Positions 1 to 8,293 of a DNA stretch of 32,271 nt are shown here, in pieces. This DNA is from Planctomycetia bacterium. Lineage in GTDB: Bacteria > Planctomycetota > Planctomycetia > Pirellulales > Thermoguttaceae. A model generated the notes under the pieces. The model worked only from the letters and a program-made list of their open reading frames with translations, was not told where the DNA came from and ran no database searches. Each line of letters opens with the position of its first letter. Within the stretch, counting starts at the first letter, position 1. A program made the translations under genes and the position numbers. The stretch covers positions 1 through 32,271 of the forward strand of contig JAUNBF010000046.1 of NCBI GenBank assembly GCA_030527185.1, written 5' to 3'.

Positions 1-89
1 AAAAAAAGGAAGTGCGGGAAAACGAATTTTTTGGAAAGATTTTTGGATAAATCCAGTAATTTCAACCACTTCCAACGTTAAGAATTATC

Positions 90-116
90 CGCAGATTACG
101 CAGAAGACGCAGATAT
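90..116. repeat. Nonamer tandem repeat (CGCAGA-type), 3 units
   Basis: Three consecutive 9-base units are visible: CGCAGATTA, CGCAGAAGA and CGCAGATAT, lying upstream of galU in non-coding sequence. The first six bases are invariant and the last three vary. No function can be assigned; similar short GCAGAT-type intergenic repeats occur in diverse bacteria. Confidence 0.6.
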
Positions 117-205
117 TTCCATTCCTGCTTTTTTCTCGGCGGATACAGAAAATTGGGATTGTCGCCGAGATGAAAAAGAGAGGATGTTTTTTAGAAGTGT
201 TCTAG

Positions 206-226
206 CCACCCATTAATCATTAATCA
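206..226 (-). repeat. Degenerate heptamer array D
   Basis: Read on the minus strand the units are TGATTAA, TGATTAA and TGGGTGG, followed on the plus-strand side by AT-rich sequence up to the galU start. Unit length and the AT-to-GG gradient match the arrays at 26810, 27717 and 32246, though the units themselves are more diverged. The array ends 17 bases before the galU ATG, where a Shine-Dalgarno sequence would normally lie. Confidence 0.55.
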
Positions 227-243
227 TTATTTCATTAAAAACC

Positions 244-1152
244 ATGTCGATTAAATTAGCTGTGATTCCTGTGGCGGGTCGAGGGACCCGATTGATACCG
301 TTGACGAAGAGTCTTCCGAAAGAGATGTTGCCGGTGGGTCGCAAACCGGTGGTGCAGTATGTGGTGGAGGAGTTGAACCGTTGCGGGCTGGAGCGGTTGT
401 TGTTCATTACAGGGCCGACGAAGATTGCGATTGAGAATTATTTCGATTTGGATACGGAGCTTATCGACCACCTTCGCCAGACGGGAAAAGAGGAGCTTTT
501 GGAGGAGTTGGCGTTTGAGAAGGCGGACTTGCAGTATTTTTATACCCGCCAACGTCGCCAATTGGGGCTGGGGCACGCGATTTTGTGTGCGGAATCGTTT
601 ATCGGACAGGAATCGTTTGTGGTGGCGTTGGGGGACACGATTCTGGGCGTTCACTCGAAGTCCCGGATTGTTGAACGGATGATTGCGGAATTTGAGGCCA
701 GAGAGGCGGACGCGGTGATTGCGTTTGAGGAAGTGCCCCGTCGGGATGTTTCGCGGTACGGGATTGCGTCGCCGGTAACTTTGGAGAATCCTGAGGTCTT
801 TCCGTTGGCAGACATTGTGGAAAAGCCGTCGCCGGAGGAGGCACCGAGTTGTCTGGCGGTGGCGAGCCGATATGTTTTTCGCCCGGAGATTTTTTCGTAT
901 TTGAAAGTGACGCGGCCGGGGAAAAATGGGGAAATTCAGTTGACCGACGCGATTGCCGCCATGCTCGCGGACGGGAAGAAGGTTTACGGCGTGCGGGTGG
1001 CAGCGAGCGAACACCGATTCGACATTGGCAATTTTCAGAGTTATTTCAACGCGTTTCTGGAATTTGCCATGACCGACCCGGATTATGGCAAGGGGGTTCG
1101 GGAAAAGCTTGAGGAACTATCGCAGCGACTTTCATCGGACGAAAACCTGTAA
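244..1152 (+). CDS. galU: UTP--sugar-1-phosphate uridylyltransferase (GalU type)
   Basis: 302 residues, the usual length for bacterial GalU. The nucleotide-binding motif PVAGRGTRLIPLTKSLPKEM is at residues 9-28. Other family motifs are QYVVEEL, LGLGHAILCAESFIG, DIVEKPSPEEAPS, and the NGEIQLTDAI and FDIGN blocks near the C-terminus. The family transfers UMP from UTP to a sugar 1-phosphate (usually glucose), giving a UDP-sugar in the cytoplasm. The usual GDD after the LGLGHA block reads GDT. No Shine-Dalgarno sequence is visible before the ATG. The gene starts a tight cluster with a glucuronokinase-like GHMP kinase 25 bases downstream, so its real substrate could be glucuronate 1-phosphate rather than, or as well as, glucose 1-phosphate. 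Family assignment is firm; substrate is inference. Confidence 0.9.
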   Translation: MSIKLAVIPVAGRGTRLIPLTKSLPKEMLPVGRKPVVQYVVEELNRCGLERLLFITGPTKIAIENYFDLDTELIDHLRQTGKEELLEELAFEKADLQYFYTRQRRQLGLGHAILCAESFIGQESFVVALGDTILGVHSKSRIVERMIAEFEAREADAVIAFEEVPRRDVSRYGIASPVTLENPEVFPLADIVEKPSPEEAPSCLAVASRYVFRPEIFSYLKVTRPGKNGEIQLTDAIAAMLADGKKVYGVRVAASEHRFDIGNFQSYFNAFLEFAMTDPDYGKGVREKLEELSQRLSSDENL

Positions 1153-1177
1153 AATTGATTTGGGAAGGAGCCTTTTC

Positions 1178-2197
1178 ATGGAAATCATTCGTCACCGTGC
1201 CTTTGCGCGAGCCGGTCTGATGGGAAATCCGTCGGACGGCTATCACGGCAAGACCATTTCGCTGGTTTTGAAATCGTTTGCGGCTAAAATCACGCTTTAC
1301 GAATGGGATCAGGTGGAAATCGTGATGAGTGAGAACGATCACTCCAAGTTCCGCACGGTGGACGACCTGGTTCTGGACGTTCGGTTGCACGGCTACTACG
1401 GCGGATTGCGGCTGATCAAGGCGACGATCAAGCGATTTGTGGAGTATTGCCGAAACTATCAGATTCCGCTCCATGACAGGACGTTTTCGATTCGCTACGA
1501 GACGACGATTCCACGTCAGGTGGGAATGGCAGGTTCCAGTGCGATTATCGTGGCGACGTTGCGATGCCTGATGGAGTTTTATGGGGTGACGATTCCGCTT
1601 TATTTGCAGCCGTCGTTGGTGCTTTCGGTGGAGGAGGGGGAACTGGGAATCACGGCAGGTTTGCAAGATCGCGTCATTCAGGTTTACGAAGGGATGGTTT
1701 TCATGGACTTTTCCGAGGCGAAAATGCGGACGGAAAATCAGTTGACGTATGGGGAATACCAGCCGATGACGATCGACTCGCAGGATCCTCCGCCGTTGTA
1801 CATGGCGTTCAAGGCCGACGCCAGTGAGCCGACGGAGATTGTTCACAACAACCTGCGCGTCCGGTGGCAGGAGGGAGACCCGAAAGTCCATCAGGCGATG
1901 CGGGGATTTGCGGAACTGGCGGAAGAGGCTCGGACGGCAATTGAGAAAAAGGACTGGCGGGAGTTGGCGATTCTGGTCGATCGCAATTTTGATTTGCGTC
2001 GGTCGATTTGCCGGATTGCGGGGAAACAGGTGGAGATGGTGGAAATGGCTCGTCAGGCAGGTGCGTCGGCCAAGTTTGCGGGAAGTGGCGGTGCTATCAT
2101 CGGAACCTATCCCGATGAGAAAACGTATCAGAATTTGAAAGAGACGTTGGAAAAAATCGAGTGTCGTGTCATGAAAGTCGATTGGGGTGGTTTTTGA
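1178..2197 (+). CDS. GHMP kinase, glucuronokinase-like
   Basis: 339 residues. The ATG at 1178 is chosen over an upstream in-frame ATG because GGGAAGGAG precedes it and the homology-like sequence begins there. The N-terminus RHRAFARAGLMGNPSD, the GYYGG(L)RL block, the ATP-binding loop IPRQVGMAGSSAIIVA (about residues 110-125), ELGITAGLQDRV, and the C-terminal AKFAGSGGAIIG motif are GHMP-kinase features. The order and wording closely match what I recall of plant glucuronokinase, which makes glucuronate 1-phosphate for a UDP-sugar pyrophosphorylase. The upstream gene encodes just such a pyrophosphorylase-type enzyme, which supports a UDP-glucuronate salvage role. Other GHMP sugar kinases (for example heptose or arabinose kinases) remain possible. 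The stop overlaps the next ATG by one base. Confidence 0.8.
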   Translation: MEIIRHRAFARAGLMGNPSDGYHGKTISLVLKSFAAKITLYEWDQVEIVMSENDHSKFRTVDDLVLDVRLHGYYGGLRLIKATIKRFVEYCRNYQIPLHDRTFSIRYETTIPRQVGMAGSSAIIVATLRCLMEFYGVTIPLYLQPSLVLSVEEGELGITAGLQDRVIQVYEGMVFMDFSEAKMRTENQLTYGEYQPMTIDSQDPPPLYMAFKADASEPTEIVHNNLRVRWQEGDPKVHQAMRGFAELAEEARTAIEKKDWRELAILVDRNFDLRRSICRIAGKQVEMVEMARQAGASAKFAGSGGAIIGTYPDEKTYQNLKETLEKIECRVMKVDWGGF

Positions 2198-3498
2198 TGA
2201 AAAACGGACGATGGTTTCGGAAAAAAGGGCTTTTCTGGGGTGGTTTTCTGGTGGCTCTGGGCGTGGCATGGGGCGTTTTCAGCCAACAGCCTTCGGTGGG
2301 TATTTCCAAAGAGCGGGCGGAGTTTGATCGGTTGCTGCGGGAATGGCAGCCCGTTTTGCAGCAACTTTTCGACATGCGGCTGGAATTTCACCGTTACGGC
2401 ACACCGGAAGAGCGGCAGGAAACGCTTCGGACAGAGTATGCCCGGTTGCAAAAAGTGGCGGAGCAGAAAAATCAGCAGCTTATCGACCAGGCGATTCTGG
2501 CTTATCTGAAAGATGAACGGGCGAATGCCGATTTGGAATATTTCCTGATGTTTGCGTTGCAGTATTTCATGAACATGGATCTGTACGACGACGCGGCGGA
2601 AATGGCACAGCATTTGCTCAACCAGAAATTGACGCACAACAACATCCTTCGAGTGGCGGCGTTTGCGTCGCTTTATTCGAACGATTTTGAAACGGCCGAG
2701 CAATTGGGGGCGACGCTGAAGGAACTCGGCCTGATGAACGATTTCGATTGGAGCCAGAGCGACATGCAGTACCTGGAGTATTGGAAAACAGAGTGGGAAA
2801 AGGAGCGAGCGCTGCGGGATCAAGAGCGGATGGCGGCCGATTTGCCGCGAGTGGTGCTTTCGACGACGCGGGGGGAGATTGAAATTGAGCTTTTTGAAAA
2901 TGAGGCTCCCAATACGGTGGCGAACTTTATTTTTCTGGTGGAGAAGGGATTTTACACGAATCTCGACTTCCACCGCGTCATTCGGCATTTCATGGCTCAG
3001 GGAGGTGGTTCGGAACTGATCAAGACGGAGACGAATCTGGATGGAACGCTGAAAAAGCGGGGAAATGGTGGTCCGGGCTACACGATTGCGGATGAGATTC
3101 ACGAAAATTCGCGCAAACACTTCCGAGGCACCGTTTCGATGGCCAATGCCGGACCGAATACGGGCGGGTCGCAGTTTTTCATCATGCACCAACCGAAAGC
3201 GACGTTGGATGGCCGCCATACCGTCTTTGGTCGGGTGGTTCGGGGCATGAACGTCGTTTCGTACCTCCTGCCGCGCGACCCGGAGAAAATCAAGGAGGTT
3301 CCCGGAATCGAAATGCCAGACAAAATCCTTTCCGCACGGGTGGTGAAAAAGCGCAATCACCCCTACAGCCCTGTCATCAAGCCGGAAAAAGGACAACTTC
3401 CGCCATTTCCGAAAATGCCGGGAATGGAGGACAAACCAGGCTCCATTCTGGATGATAATTGGGACGTGCTGGAGGAGATTCGCAAGGGATTACCATGA
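2197..3498 (+). CDS. Membrane-anchored cyclophilin-type peptidyl-prolyl isomerase
   Basis: 433 residues. The start at 2197 overlaps the preceding stop (TGATG), with GGGGTGG just upstream. Residues 1-25 hold a basic stretch and a hydrophobic segment (GLFWGGFLVALGVAWGVF), so the protein is probably exported or anchored with its domain outside the cytoplasm. Residues about 30-215 are helical and charged, possibly TPR-like. The cyclophilin domain covers about residues 217-385, with FHRVIRHFMAQGG, GTVSMANAGPNTGGSQFFI and LDGRHTVFGRVV. The catalytic Arg of FHR and the Gln/Phe of SQFFI are present; the tryptophan seen in cyclosporin-sensitive cyclophilins is absent. About 45 extra C-terminal residues are proline-rich. 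It should fold or chaperone exported proteins. Its link to the two sugar-nucleotide genes is only positional. Confidence 0.85.
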   Translation: MKNGRWFRKKGLFWGGFLVALGVAWGVFSQQPSVGISKERAEFDRLLREWQPVLQQLFDMRLEFHRYGTPEERQETLRTEYARLQKVAEQKNQQLIDQAILAYLKDERANADLEYFLMFALQYFMNMDLYDDAAEMAQHLLNQKLTHNNILRVAAFASLYSNDFETAEQLGATLKELGLMNDFDWSQSDMQYLEYWKTEWEKERALRDQERMAADLPRVVLSTTRGEIEIELFENEAPNTVANFIFLVEKGFYTNLDFHRVIRHFMAQGGGSELIKTETNLDGTLKKRGNGGPGYTIADEIHENSRKHFRGTVSMANAGPNTGGSQFFIMHQPKATLDGRHTVFGRVVRGMNVVSYLLPRDPEKIKEVPGIEMPDKILSARVVKKRNHPYSPVIKPEKGQLPPFPKMPGMEDKPGSILDDNWDVLEEIRKGLP

Positions 3499-3554
3499 TG
3501 GGGTTGATAGTATGGGATATGCCTGTCACTTTGAATTTTAGGGAAATGGAAAGA

Positions 3555-3586
3555 AAGCCCCTCCCTTGGAAAGAGGCTTGGGGGAG
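3555..3586. repeat. Partial copy of a C-rich/G-rich intergenic repeat
   Basis: Read on the minus strand this begins CCCCCAAGCCTCT and ends AAGGGAGGGG, matching the layout of the hairpin repeat at 26875-26900 (CCCCAAGTCTCT then CTTGGGGAGGGG). It lies in the 275-base gap between the cyclophilin and PEP-CTERM genes, where it could also act as a weak transcription barrier. AAGCC and GGCTT within it can pair. Confidence 0.4.
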
Positions 3587-3667
3587 TGAATCCAAAAACT
3601 CAAGTGAATGGAGTATAACAGCGTTTGTAGAAAATGGTAATATTTTCTGAAATTTTAGAAAAAACAC

Positions 3668-3696
3668 TTGACAAAAGAACGGCGGGAGATTAAAAT
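3668..3696 (+). promoter_or_regulatory. Sigma-70-type promoter of the PEP-CTERM gene
   Basis: TTGACA (3668-3673), a 17-base spacer and TAAAAT (3691-3696) form a near-consensus promoter. Transcription would begin near 3703, giving an untranslated leader of about 70 bases before the ATG at 3774. An AT-rich inverted repeat (TTTTCT at 3643-3648, AGAAAA at 3657-3662) lies immediately upstream of the -35 box and could be an operator or UP-like element. Confidence 0.7.
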
Positions 3697-3773
3697 AGGA
3701 GAGATGCGGGAATGGCGAGAAAAAACCATTCCCCCCAAAATTTTTAGTTTTCAGGTATCGAGAGGAGAAAACG

Positions 3774-5164
3774 ATGAAAAAAGTGTGCCATTGGCTATTT
3801 TGCGTGGCTGTTGTGTTAAGCTACGTCGGGGGGGGGGGATAGGAAAACTTTCTTGGGGTGTCGAATACGACTATACGTGGCAAGGGGGTGGTTCCGACGC
3901 TCAATTGACGACAGGAGCGAATTGGATAGGAGGCGTAACTCCTTTTCGTAAAACGAATAACCAGATAAACCGATTGACTTCCGCGACGGATTGCTGGATA
4001 CCATCAGGGAAAGAGGCCTTTTCTTGCGGGCTTTCGATGACGACAGGCGGTTCTATTTACCTGGACGGAACGCTGCGACTGGACAGCACGACCTCTGCCG
4101 GTTATTCTACAACGTATGGCGTTTGGCTTGATTCGGGTGCCAAAATTATCCAATCGGAGGAGGGGACGGGGGAACTGATTATCAAGCCGAACGGTTCGAG
4201 CATGAATCAGGTGACATTGCGCAACGGCAATTCCCAACTGGTTTTTCGTCGCGGGGAGATTGTCACGCCATGGCTGACGGTGGGAGGCGACCAGGAAGTG
4301 GGCAAAGGGGAATTGTTCCAGCAATATGGCGGGACGGTGACGGCCACTTCCTTCTACGTGGGAAACAACGGGACGGGGACGTTCGAGCAATACGGCGGAA
4401 CGGTTACCGCCACGACCGCGTATTTTGGTTCCGGGAATGATCGCAACAACAATTCCCGCACAGGAACGGGAACGATCCATCTTTACGGCGGCTCTTTCAC
4501 CACCACGAATCTTCGTGGAAATGTCGATACGAATACCGAGGTTTTTCTCCATGTCGGCGAAACGTCTTACGGAAACTTTGAAATTACCGGGAGTTCCAAC
4601 TATACCGGGAAAATTTCCGCAGGGCTGGTGAACGGGTTCGTTTCGTGGCAGGGTGCGGAGGAGCTTGCCGACGTCCGTTTTTTCAACAATACCGGGACGG
4701 CCAGTGGGAAGGAAGTTTTCCAAACCAGCGAATTGTTTGCCGTGTCGGAGGATAAACGGACAATCACGCTGAACCCTGACCAAAATCTGGGGGAATATGC
4801 CGTCGGTTCTCCCGCTTTGAGTTGGGATGGTTCCCAGACCGGTTTTATCGATATTTTGGGAAGTGGCGACCCTTATACACTGACGTTGTTCGTGACAGGT
4901 GTGGAGGATATGACCGATTTTCTGGCCTGGCTGAATGCCGATGCGGATGATGTGACAGCCCGTGCGTCCGGCGACAACGCGGTTTTGTTCTCCACGTTTG
5001 CGAGTGGTCTGGATCAGACGTTTCTTTTCGATTTTACCCCCTACACAGGAAGTGACGTTTATGCCGTCGGCCTGGAAGGGAATTCGGTACCGGAACCGGC
5101 CTCCTGGATTTTGCTTCTTCTGGGAGTGGGTTTTGGGATACGGAAAGTGGGGAAAAAGAGATGA
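3774..5164 (+). CDS. PEP-CTERM surface protein, interrupted by a poly-G frameshift
   Basis: The ATG at 3774 has a good ribosome site (GAGAGGAG) and encodes a signal-peptide-like start, MKKVCHWLFCVAVVLSYVGG, but this frame stops at 3840 just after an 11-G run. The body continues in another frame from the same run to 5164. A tract of 9 or 12 Gs would join them into one protein of about 463 residues. The middle has repeats of the form QYGGTVTATxxYxG with GTGT-rich turns, typical of beta-helical or autotransporter-associated repeats. The C-terminus VPEPASWILLLLGVGFGIRK is a PEP-CTERM sorting signal: a PEP motif, a hydrophobic helix and a basic tail, recognised by exosortase in other bacteria. It is probably an exported surface or matrix protein. 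The next gene overlaps its stop by four bases. Either phase variation or a homopolymer error could explain the break. Confidence 0.75.
3828..3838 (+). repeat. Eleven-G homopolymer tract in coding region
   Basis: Eleven consecutive Gs sit at codons 19-22 of the PEP-CTERM gene. They are the exact point where the signal-peptide frame and the body frame part. It is the longest G or C run I see in the window; other runs are about seven. Confidence 0.9.
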
Positions 5165-6147
5165 AACGCGGCTTTACATTGGTGGAATTGCTGGTGGTGA
5201 TTGCGATCATCGGAATGCTGGTGGGGTTGTTGCTTCCCGCCGTCCAACAGGCACGGGAAGCGGCTCGGCAAATGCAGTGTTCCAACCACCTGAAACAGAT
5301 GGGTCTGGCGGCAGTGAATCACGAAACAATGCACGGTTCGCTGCCGTCGGGTGGCTGGGGAGCGGGTTATGTGGGGGACGCGGATTTGGGTTTTGGCCTC
5401 TCCCAATCCGGTGGCTGGGCATATTCGCTCCTCCCTTTTCTGGAACAACAGGCACTTTGGAGTCTGGGGGGAGATGGGGAAATCGAGCCGAACGATGTGC
5501 AGGAAAACGGAGCCGCCACGCGGGCACAAACGGCGGTAACGGTTTTTTCCTGTCCCTCCAAACGACCACCGATTCTCTACCCCTACACCGGAAACAAGTT
5601 GCTCAATCAGGCGAAAATGGCCTCCTGCATGAAAGGGGATTATGCGGGGAATGCCGCGAATGGCTCGGCAACCTGGTATGCCAGCACAACCCCCAAGGCA
5701 CCCTTCACCACCTACGCGGAGGGAATGCGTTATCCAGGCAGTACGTCTGTTTCCCAGACCGCCGGAGTGATTTTTCAAAAAAGCACGATTTCCTACGCCG
5801 AAATTCCCGATGGTTCCAGCAACACCTTCCTCATCGGGGAAAAGTACGTTTCGTCCGACCATTACACTTCAGGACGTGCCACGGGAGACGACCTAACCCT
5901 CTATTGCGGACCGGATAACGACACGTATCGAATCACGGCGTACTCCTCCGACAAACTGCACTACGCTCCCCGCCAGGAACGTTCCGGGCTGGATAGTGGC
6001 CAGCACTTCGGCTCTTCGCATAGCGGCACGGTCGGTTTCGTCCTCTGCGATGGTTCCGTACAACGGATTTCCTACAGTATCGACCCCCGCATTTACTCCT
6101 ATCTGGGACGGCGGAACGACGGGGAAGTGGTTTCCCCGCAGCTTTGA
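5161..6147 (+). CDS. DUF1559 pseudopilin-like protein (H-X9-DG family)
   Basis: 328 residues. The N-terminus MKRGFTLVELLVVIAIIG is a type IV prepilin/type II secretion leader: G4-F5 is the expected prepilin peptidase site and E9 is the conserved fifth residue of the mature protein. The hydrophobic helix runs to about residue 27, followed by LLPAVQQAREAARQMQC, the hallmark of DUF1559. Near the C-terminus H287 is followed by nine residues and then DG, the exact H-X9-DG motif. The family is strongly expanded in Planctomycetes and its function is not settled; it is probably an envelope-associated pseudopilin. The ATG overlaps the PEP-CTERM stop (ATGA), so translation is likely coupled. If the poly-G tract puts the upstream gene out of frame, expression of this gene may fall as well. 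Confidence 0.9.
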   Translation: MKRGFTLVELLVVIAIIGMLVGLLLPAVQQAREAARQMQCSNHLKQMGLAAVNHETMHGSLPSGGWGAGYVGDADLGFGLSQSGGWAYSLLPFLEQQALWSLGGDGEIEPNDVQENGAATRAQTAVTVFSCPSKRPPILYPYTGNKLLNQAKMASCMKGDYAGNAANGSATWYASTTPKAPFTTYAEGMRYPGSTSVSQTAGVIFQKSTISYAEIPDGSSNTFLIGEKYVSSDHYTSGRATGDDLTLYCGPDNDTYRITAYSSDKLHYAPRQERSGLDSGQHFGSSHSGTVGFVLCDGSVQRISYSIDPRIYSYLGRRNDGEVVSPQL

Positions 6148-6212
6148 AAAATGGTTTGTAACCAGGGTTATGCCCAAGGGACACGATGGAGGTTGAGAGG
6201 AGAAAAAAGAGT

Positions 6213-6914
6213 TCAGAGAATTTTTTGGCTCCATTTCCGTAGTTTTTGTTTTTGGGTTTTGGAAAGACGTTGCGATTCGAGGATTTTCTGGATCGTTTTC
6301 CGGCGAGTGGTTGGGGGAAGTGTTTTTTTCTGCAAAAAGTCTTGTGTGGCGGAAGGAAACGCAAAATAGCCCAGAGAAACCGCCCAGGCCACTGCCATTT
6401 GAGCGTAATAATCCTGGCAGCGAACGGTTTCGAGACGTTGAAAAACGTGTGGAAGATAATCTTCCCGGAGAAAATACATCAGGAGCATGACGACAGCGAA
6501 CCGACATTCAAACGGATGGTTGGAGATCAGGTATTTCTCCAGAAAAGACCATACTTTTTCCGGTTCGTCGCGGGCTATTTTCAGGGTGGCACAAAAACTG
6601 TCGCAAACCGACCAGTTATCGATTTCAGGAATAAACTTTTCCAGCCAGGGAAGTCGTTCTTCCCACGTGGCGGGCGCATAACCCAAAACGAGTCCCCGCA
6701 GCAACGTTTCCTCAAAATAAGGTTCCGAAACAGGATGAGCGAGAAAATTCTGCCAATCTTTTCGGGCTATTTTCTGAGCCATTTTCCGCAAGTGAGGAAT
6801 CCGCACTCCCAGAAAACGCTCCTGGCCGGGAAGGAGCTTCAACGCAAACTTGCGATACGGCTCTTCCGCCAACATTTGCAATTTTTCGCGAATGGAGGGT
6901 GATTTCGTGGACAT
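6213..6914 (-). CDS. DNA alkylation repair (AlkD-like HEAT-repeat) protein
   Basis: 233 residues, the usual length of the family. The sequence is alpha-helical with the recognisable blocks FLGVRIPHLRKMAQKIARKDW, ETLLRGLVLGYA, DNWSVCDSFCATLK and HPFECRFAVVMLLMYF. The D-N-W-x-x-C-D block and the following region match the DNA alkylation repair family (PF08713), whose AlkD members remove alkylated purines by a HEAT-repeat fold. Some family members are not glycosylases, so the activity is unproven. It is the last gene of the rho-ribH-nusB-ftsY operon, 37 bases after ftsY. No clear Shine-Dalgarno sequence is seen before the ATG. Confidence 0.8.
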   Translation of the reverse strand: MSTKSPSIREKLQMLAEEPYRKFALKLLPGQERFLGVRIPHLRKMAQKIARKDWQNFLAHPVSEPYFEETLLRGLVLGYAPATWEERLPWLEKFIPEIDNWSVCDSFCATLKIARDEPEKVWSFLEKYLISNHPFECRFAVVMLLMYFLREDYLPHVFQRLETVRCQDYYAQMAVAWAVSLGYFAFPSATQDFLQKKTLPPTTRRKTIQKILESQRLSKTQKQKLRKWSQKIL

Positions 6915-6951
6915 GGGAATAGAAAATCAATCTCCAAGGCAGGGCTTGAAA

Positions 6952-7866
6952 TCATTCCGCAAACATGGCATCGACATATTCATCCGCATCGAACATGGCG
7001 AAATCGTCGGCCTGTTCCCCGACACCGACATATTTTACCGGAATCTGCACCTGCTGACGGATGGCTACCGCAACGCCCCCTTTGGCCGTCCCGTCCAGTT
7101 TTGCCAAAATCAAGCCGGTACAATGCACCGATTCGGTGAAATGTTTGGCCTGGCTGATTCCGTTTTGACCCGTGGTGGCATCGAGAACCAACAGCACTTC
7201 GTGAGGCGCTTCCGGGAGGACTTTTCCAATGACGCGATGGATTTTCTCCAGTTCCCGCATCAGATTTTGCTGCGTTTGCAACCGTCCGGCAGTATCGACA
7301 ATACAGACATCCGCACGATTCTGGACCGCCGTTTCGACCGCATTATACGCCACGCTGGCCGGATCGCTCCCAGCTTTTCCCGTGACAATTTCCGCCCCCA
7401 GCCGTTGTGCCCAGACGGTCAATTGTTCCACAGCCGCGGCACGAAAAGTATCTGCCGCACCGAGAACCACCTTTTTTTTCTGGTTCCGAAACAGCTTCGT
7501 CAACTTCGCGATGGAGGTCGTTTTGCCACTTCCGTTGACGCCGCAAACCATGATGACGGTTGGGCCTTCCGTTTGCAGTTGAATCGGAGCCGCGTCCTGT
7601 TTCATGATCGCTTTCAGCTCTTTTTTCACATGCTCCACAATATCTTCCATGAAAACCACACGGCCACGGTATTCGGTGCGGATTTCCTCGATAATTCGTT
7701 GCGCGGAGACAACCCCCAAGTCGGTACGAATGAGCGACGCGAACAGCTCTTCCAGAAACTCGTCGTCAATCAGCCGTCCCTCTTTTTTGAAAAGGTCACG
7801 AATATCGGTATTGAGAATTTGCGTCGTTTTTTTCAAACCACGCTTAAAAAGGTCAAACAGTCCCAT
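6952..7866 (-). CDS. ftsY: Signal recognition particle receptor FtsY
   Basis: 304 residues, starting at MGLFDLFKR (an upstream in-frame ATG at 7917 lies inside nusB and is less likely). Helical N domain to about residue 95, then the GTPase G domain: P-loop [14 protein letters not shown] near residue 103-116, [24 protein letters not shown] near residue 188, and [10 protein letters not shown] near residue 255, followed by the family's C-terminal [22 protein letters not shown]. It is the membrane-bound receptor that docks SRP-ribosome complexes with the Sec translocon. The long acidic A domain of E. coli FtsY is missing, as in many bacteria. Its start overlaps the end of nusB by 14 bases, suggesting coupled translation. 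Confidence 0.95.
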   Translation of the reverse strand: MGLFDLFKRGLKKTTQILNTDIRDLFKKEGRLIDDEFLEELFASLIRTDLGVVSAQRIIEEIRTEYRGRVVFMEDIVEHVKKELKAIMKQDAAPIQLQTEGPTVIMVCGVNGSGKTTSIAKLTKLFRNQKKKVVLGAADTFRAAAVEQLTVWAQRLGAEIVTGKAGSDPASVAYNAVETAVQNRADVCIVDTAGRLQTQQNLMRELEKIHRVIGKVLPEAPHEVLLVLDATTGQNGISQAKHFTESVHCTGLILAKLDGTAKGGVAVAIRQQVQIPVKYVGVGEQADDFAMFDADEYVDAMFAE

Positions 7867-8278
7867 TTTCTTCGGTGGATTCTTTCTGTTTCTTATAAAT
7901 TTTGTCCAAAACACCATTCACAAAGCCGCCGGAATTTTTTTCGCCATATTCCTTAGCCATCTCGATCGCTTCGTTAATCGCTACGGCAGGAGGTGTTGAC
8001 GTGTATCGCAGTTCGTAAACGCCGATACGCAGGATGTTTTTATCCGTCACCGCCAACCGCTCCAATTTCCAGTTTTGCAAGGCATCTTGTATCTGCTCAT
8101 CAATTTCCTTCTGGCGAAGTTGGATTCCCGTGACCAGTTGTTTGGCATAGCGGATGAGCGTTTCGTCTTTGCGAACACGTTCCTGAATCATCTCTTCCGG
8201 CATATCCTGACCGGGATTCAATTCCAATCCGTACAAAATCTGAAAAGCGACAACACGCGCACGTCGGCGTTTCGGCAT
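7853..8278 (-). CDS. nusB: Transcription antitermination factor NusB
   Basis: 141 residues from [19 protein letters not shown]; an upstream ATG at 8293 would add five residues. NusB hallmarks are present: the basic N-terminus [13 protein letters not shown], the internal [32 protein letters not shown] stretch (split here only for description), and the C-terminal [26 protein letters not shown]. NusB with NusE (S10) binds boxA RNA for antitermination, mainly of rRNA operons. It lies 15 bases after ribH, a very common pairing, and overlaps ftsY by 14 bases. Confidence 0.95.
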   Translation of the reverse strand: MPKRRRARVVAFQILYGLELNPGQDMPEEMIQERVRKDETLIRYAKQLVTGIQLRQKEIDEQIQDALQNWKLERLAVTDKNILRIGVYELRYTSTPPAVAINEAIEMAKEYGEKNSGGFVNGVLDKIYKKQKESTEENGTV

Positions 8279-8293
8279 GGCAGTTTCTCCCAC

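Noticed and set aside
1046..2269. Long minus-strand frames opposite galU, the GHMP kinase and the cyclophilin.
   Set aside because: They mirror conserved plus-strand genes and have no recognisable domain.
3668..3770. The open frame upstream of the PEP-CTERM body starting with TTG at 3668.
   Set aside because: That TTG is part of the -35 box, the peptide is not signal-like, and a well-formed start exists at 3774 in another frame.
6148..6212. Gap between the DUF1559 gene and the converging AlkD-like gene checked for a terminator.
   Set aside because: No convincing stem with a T-run could be seen on either strand.
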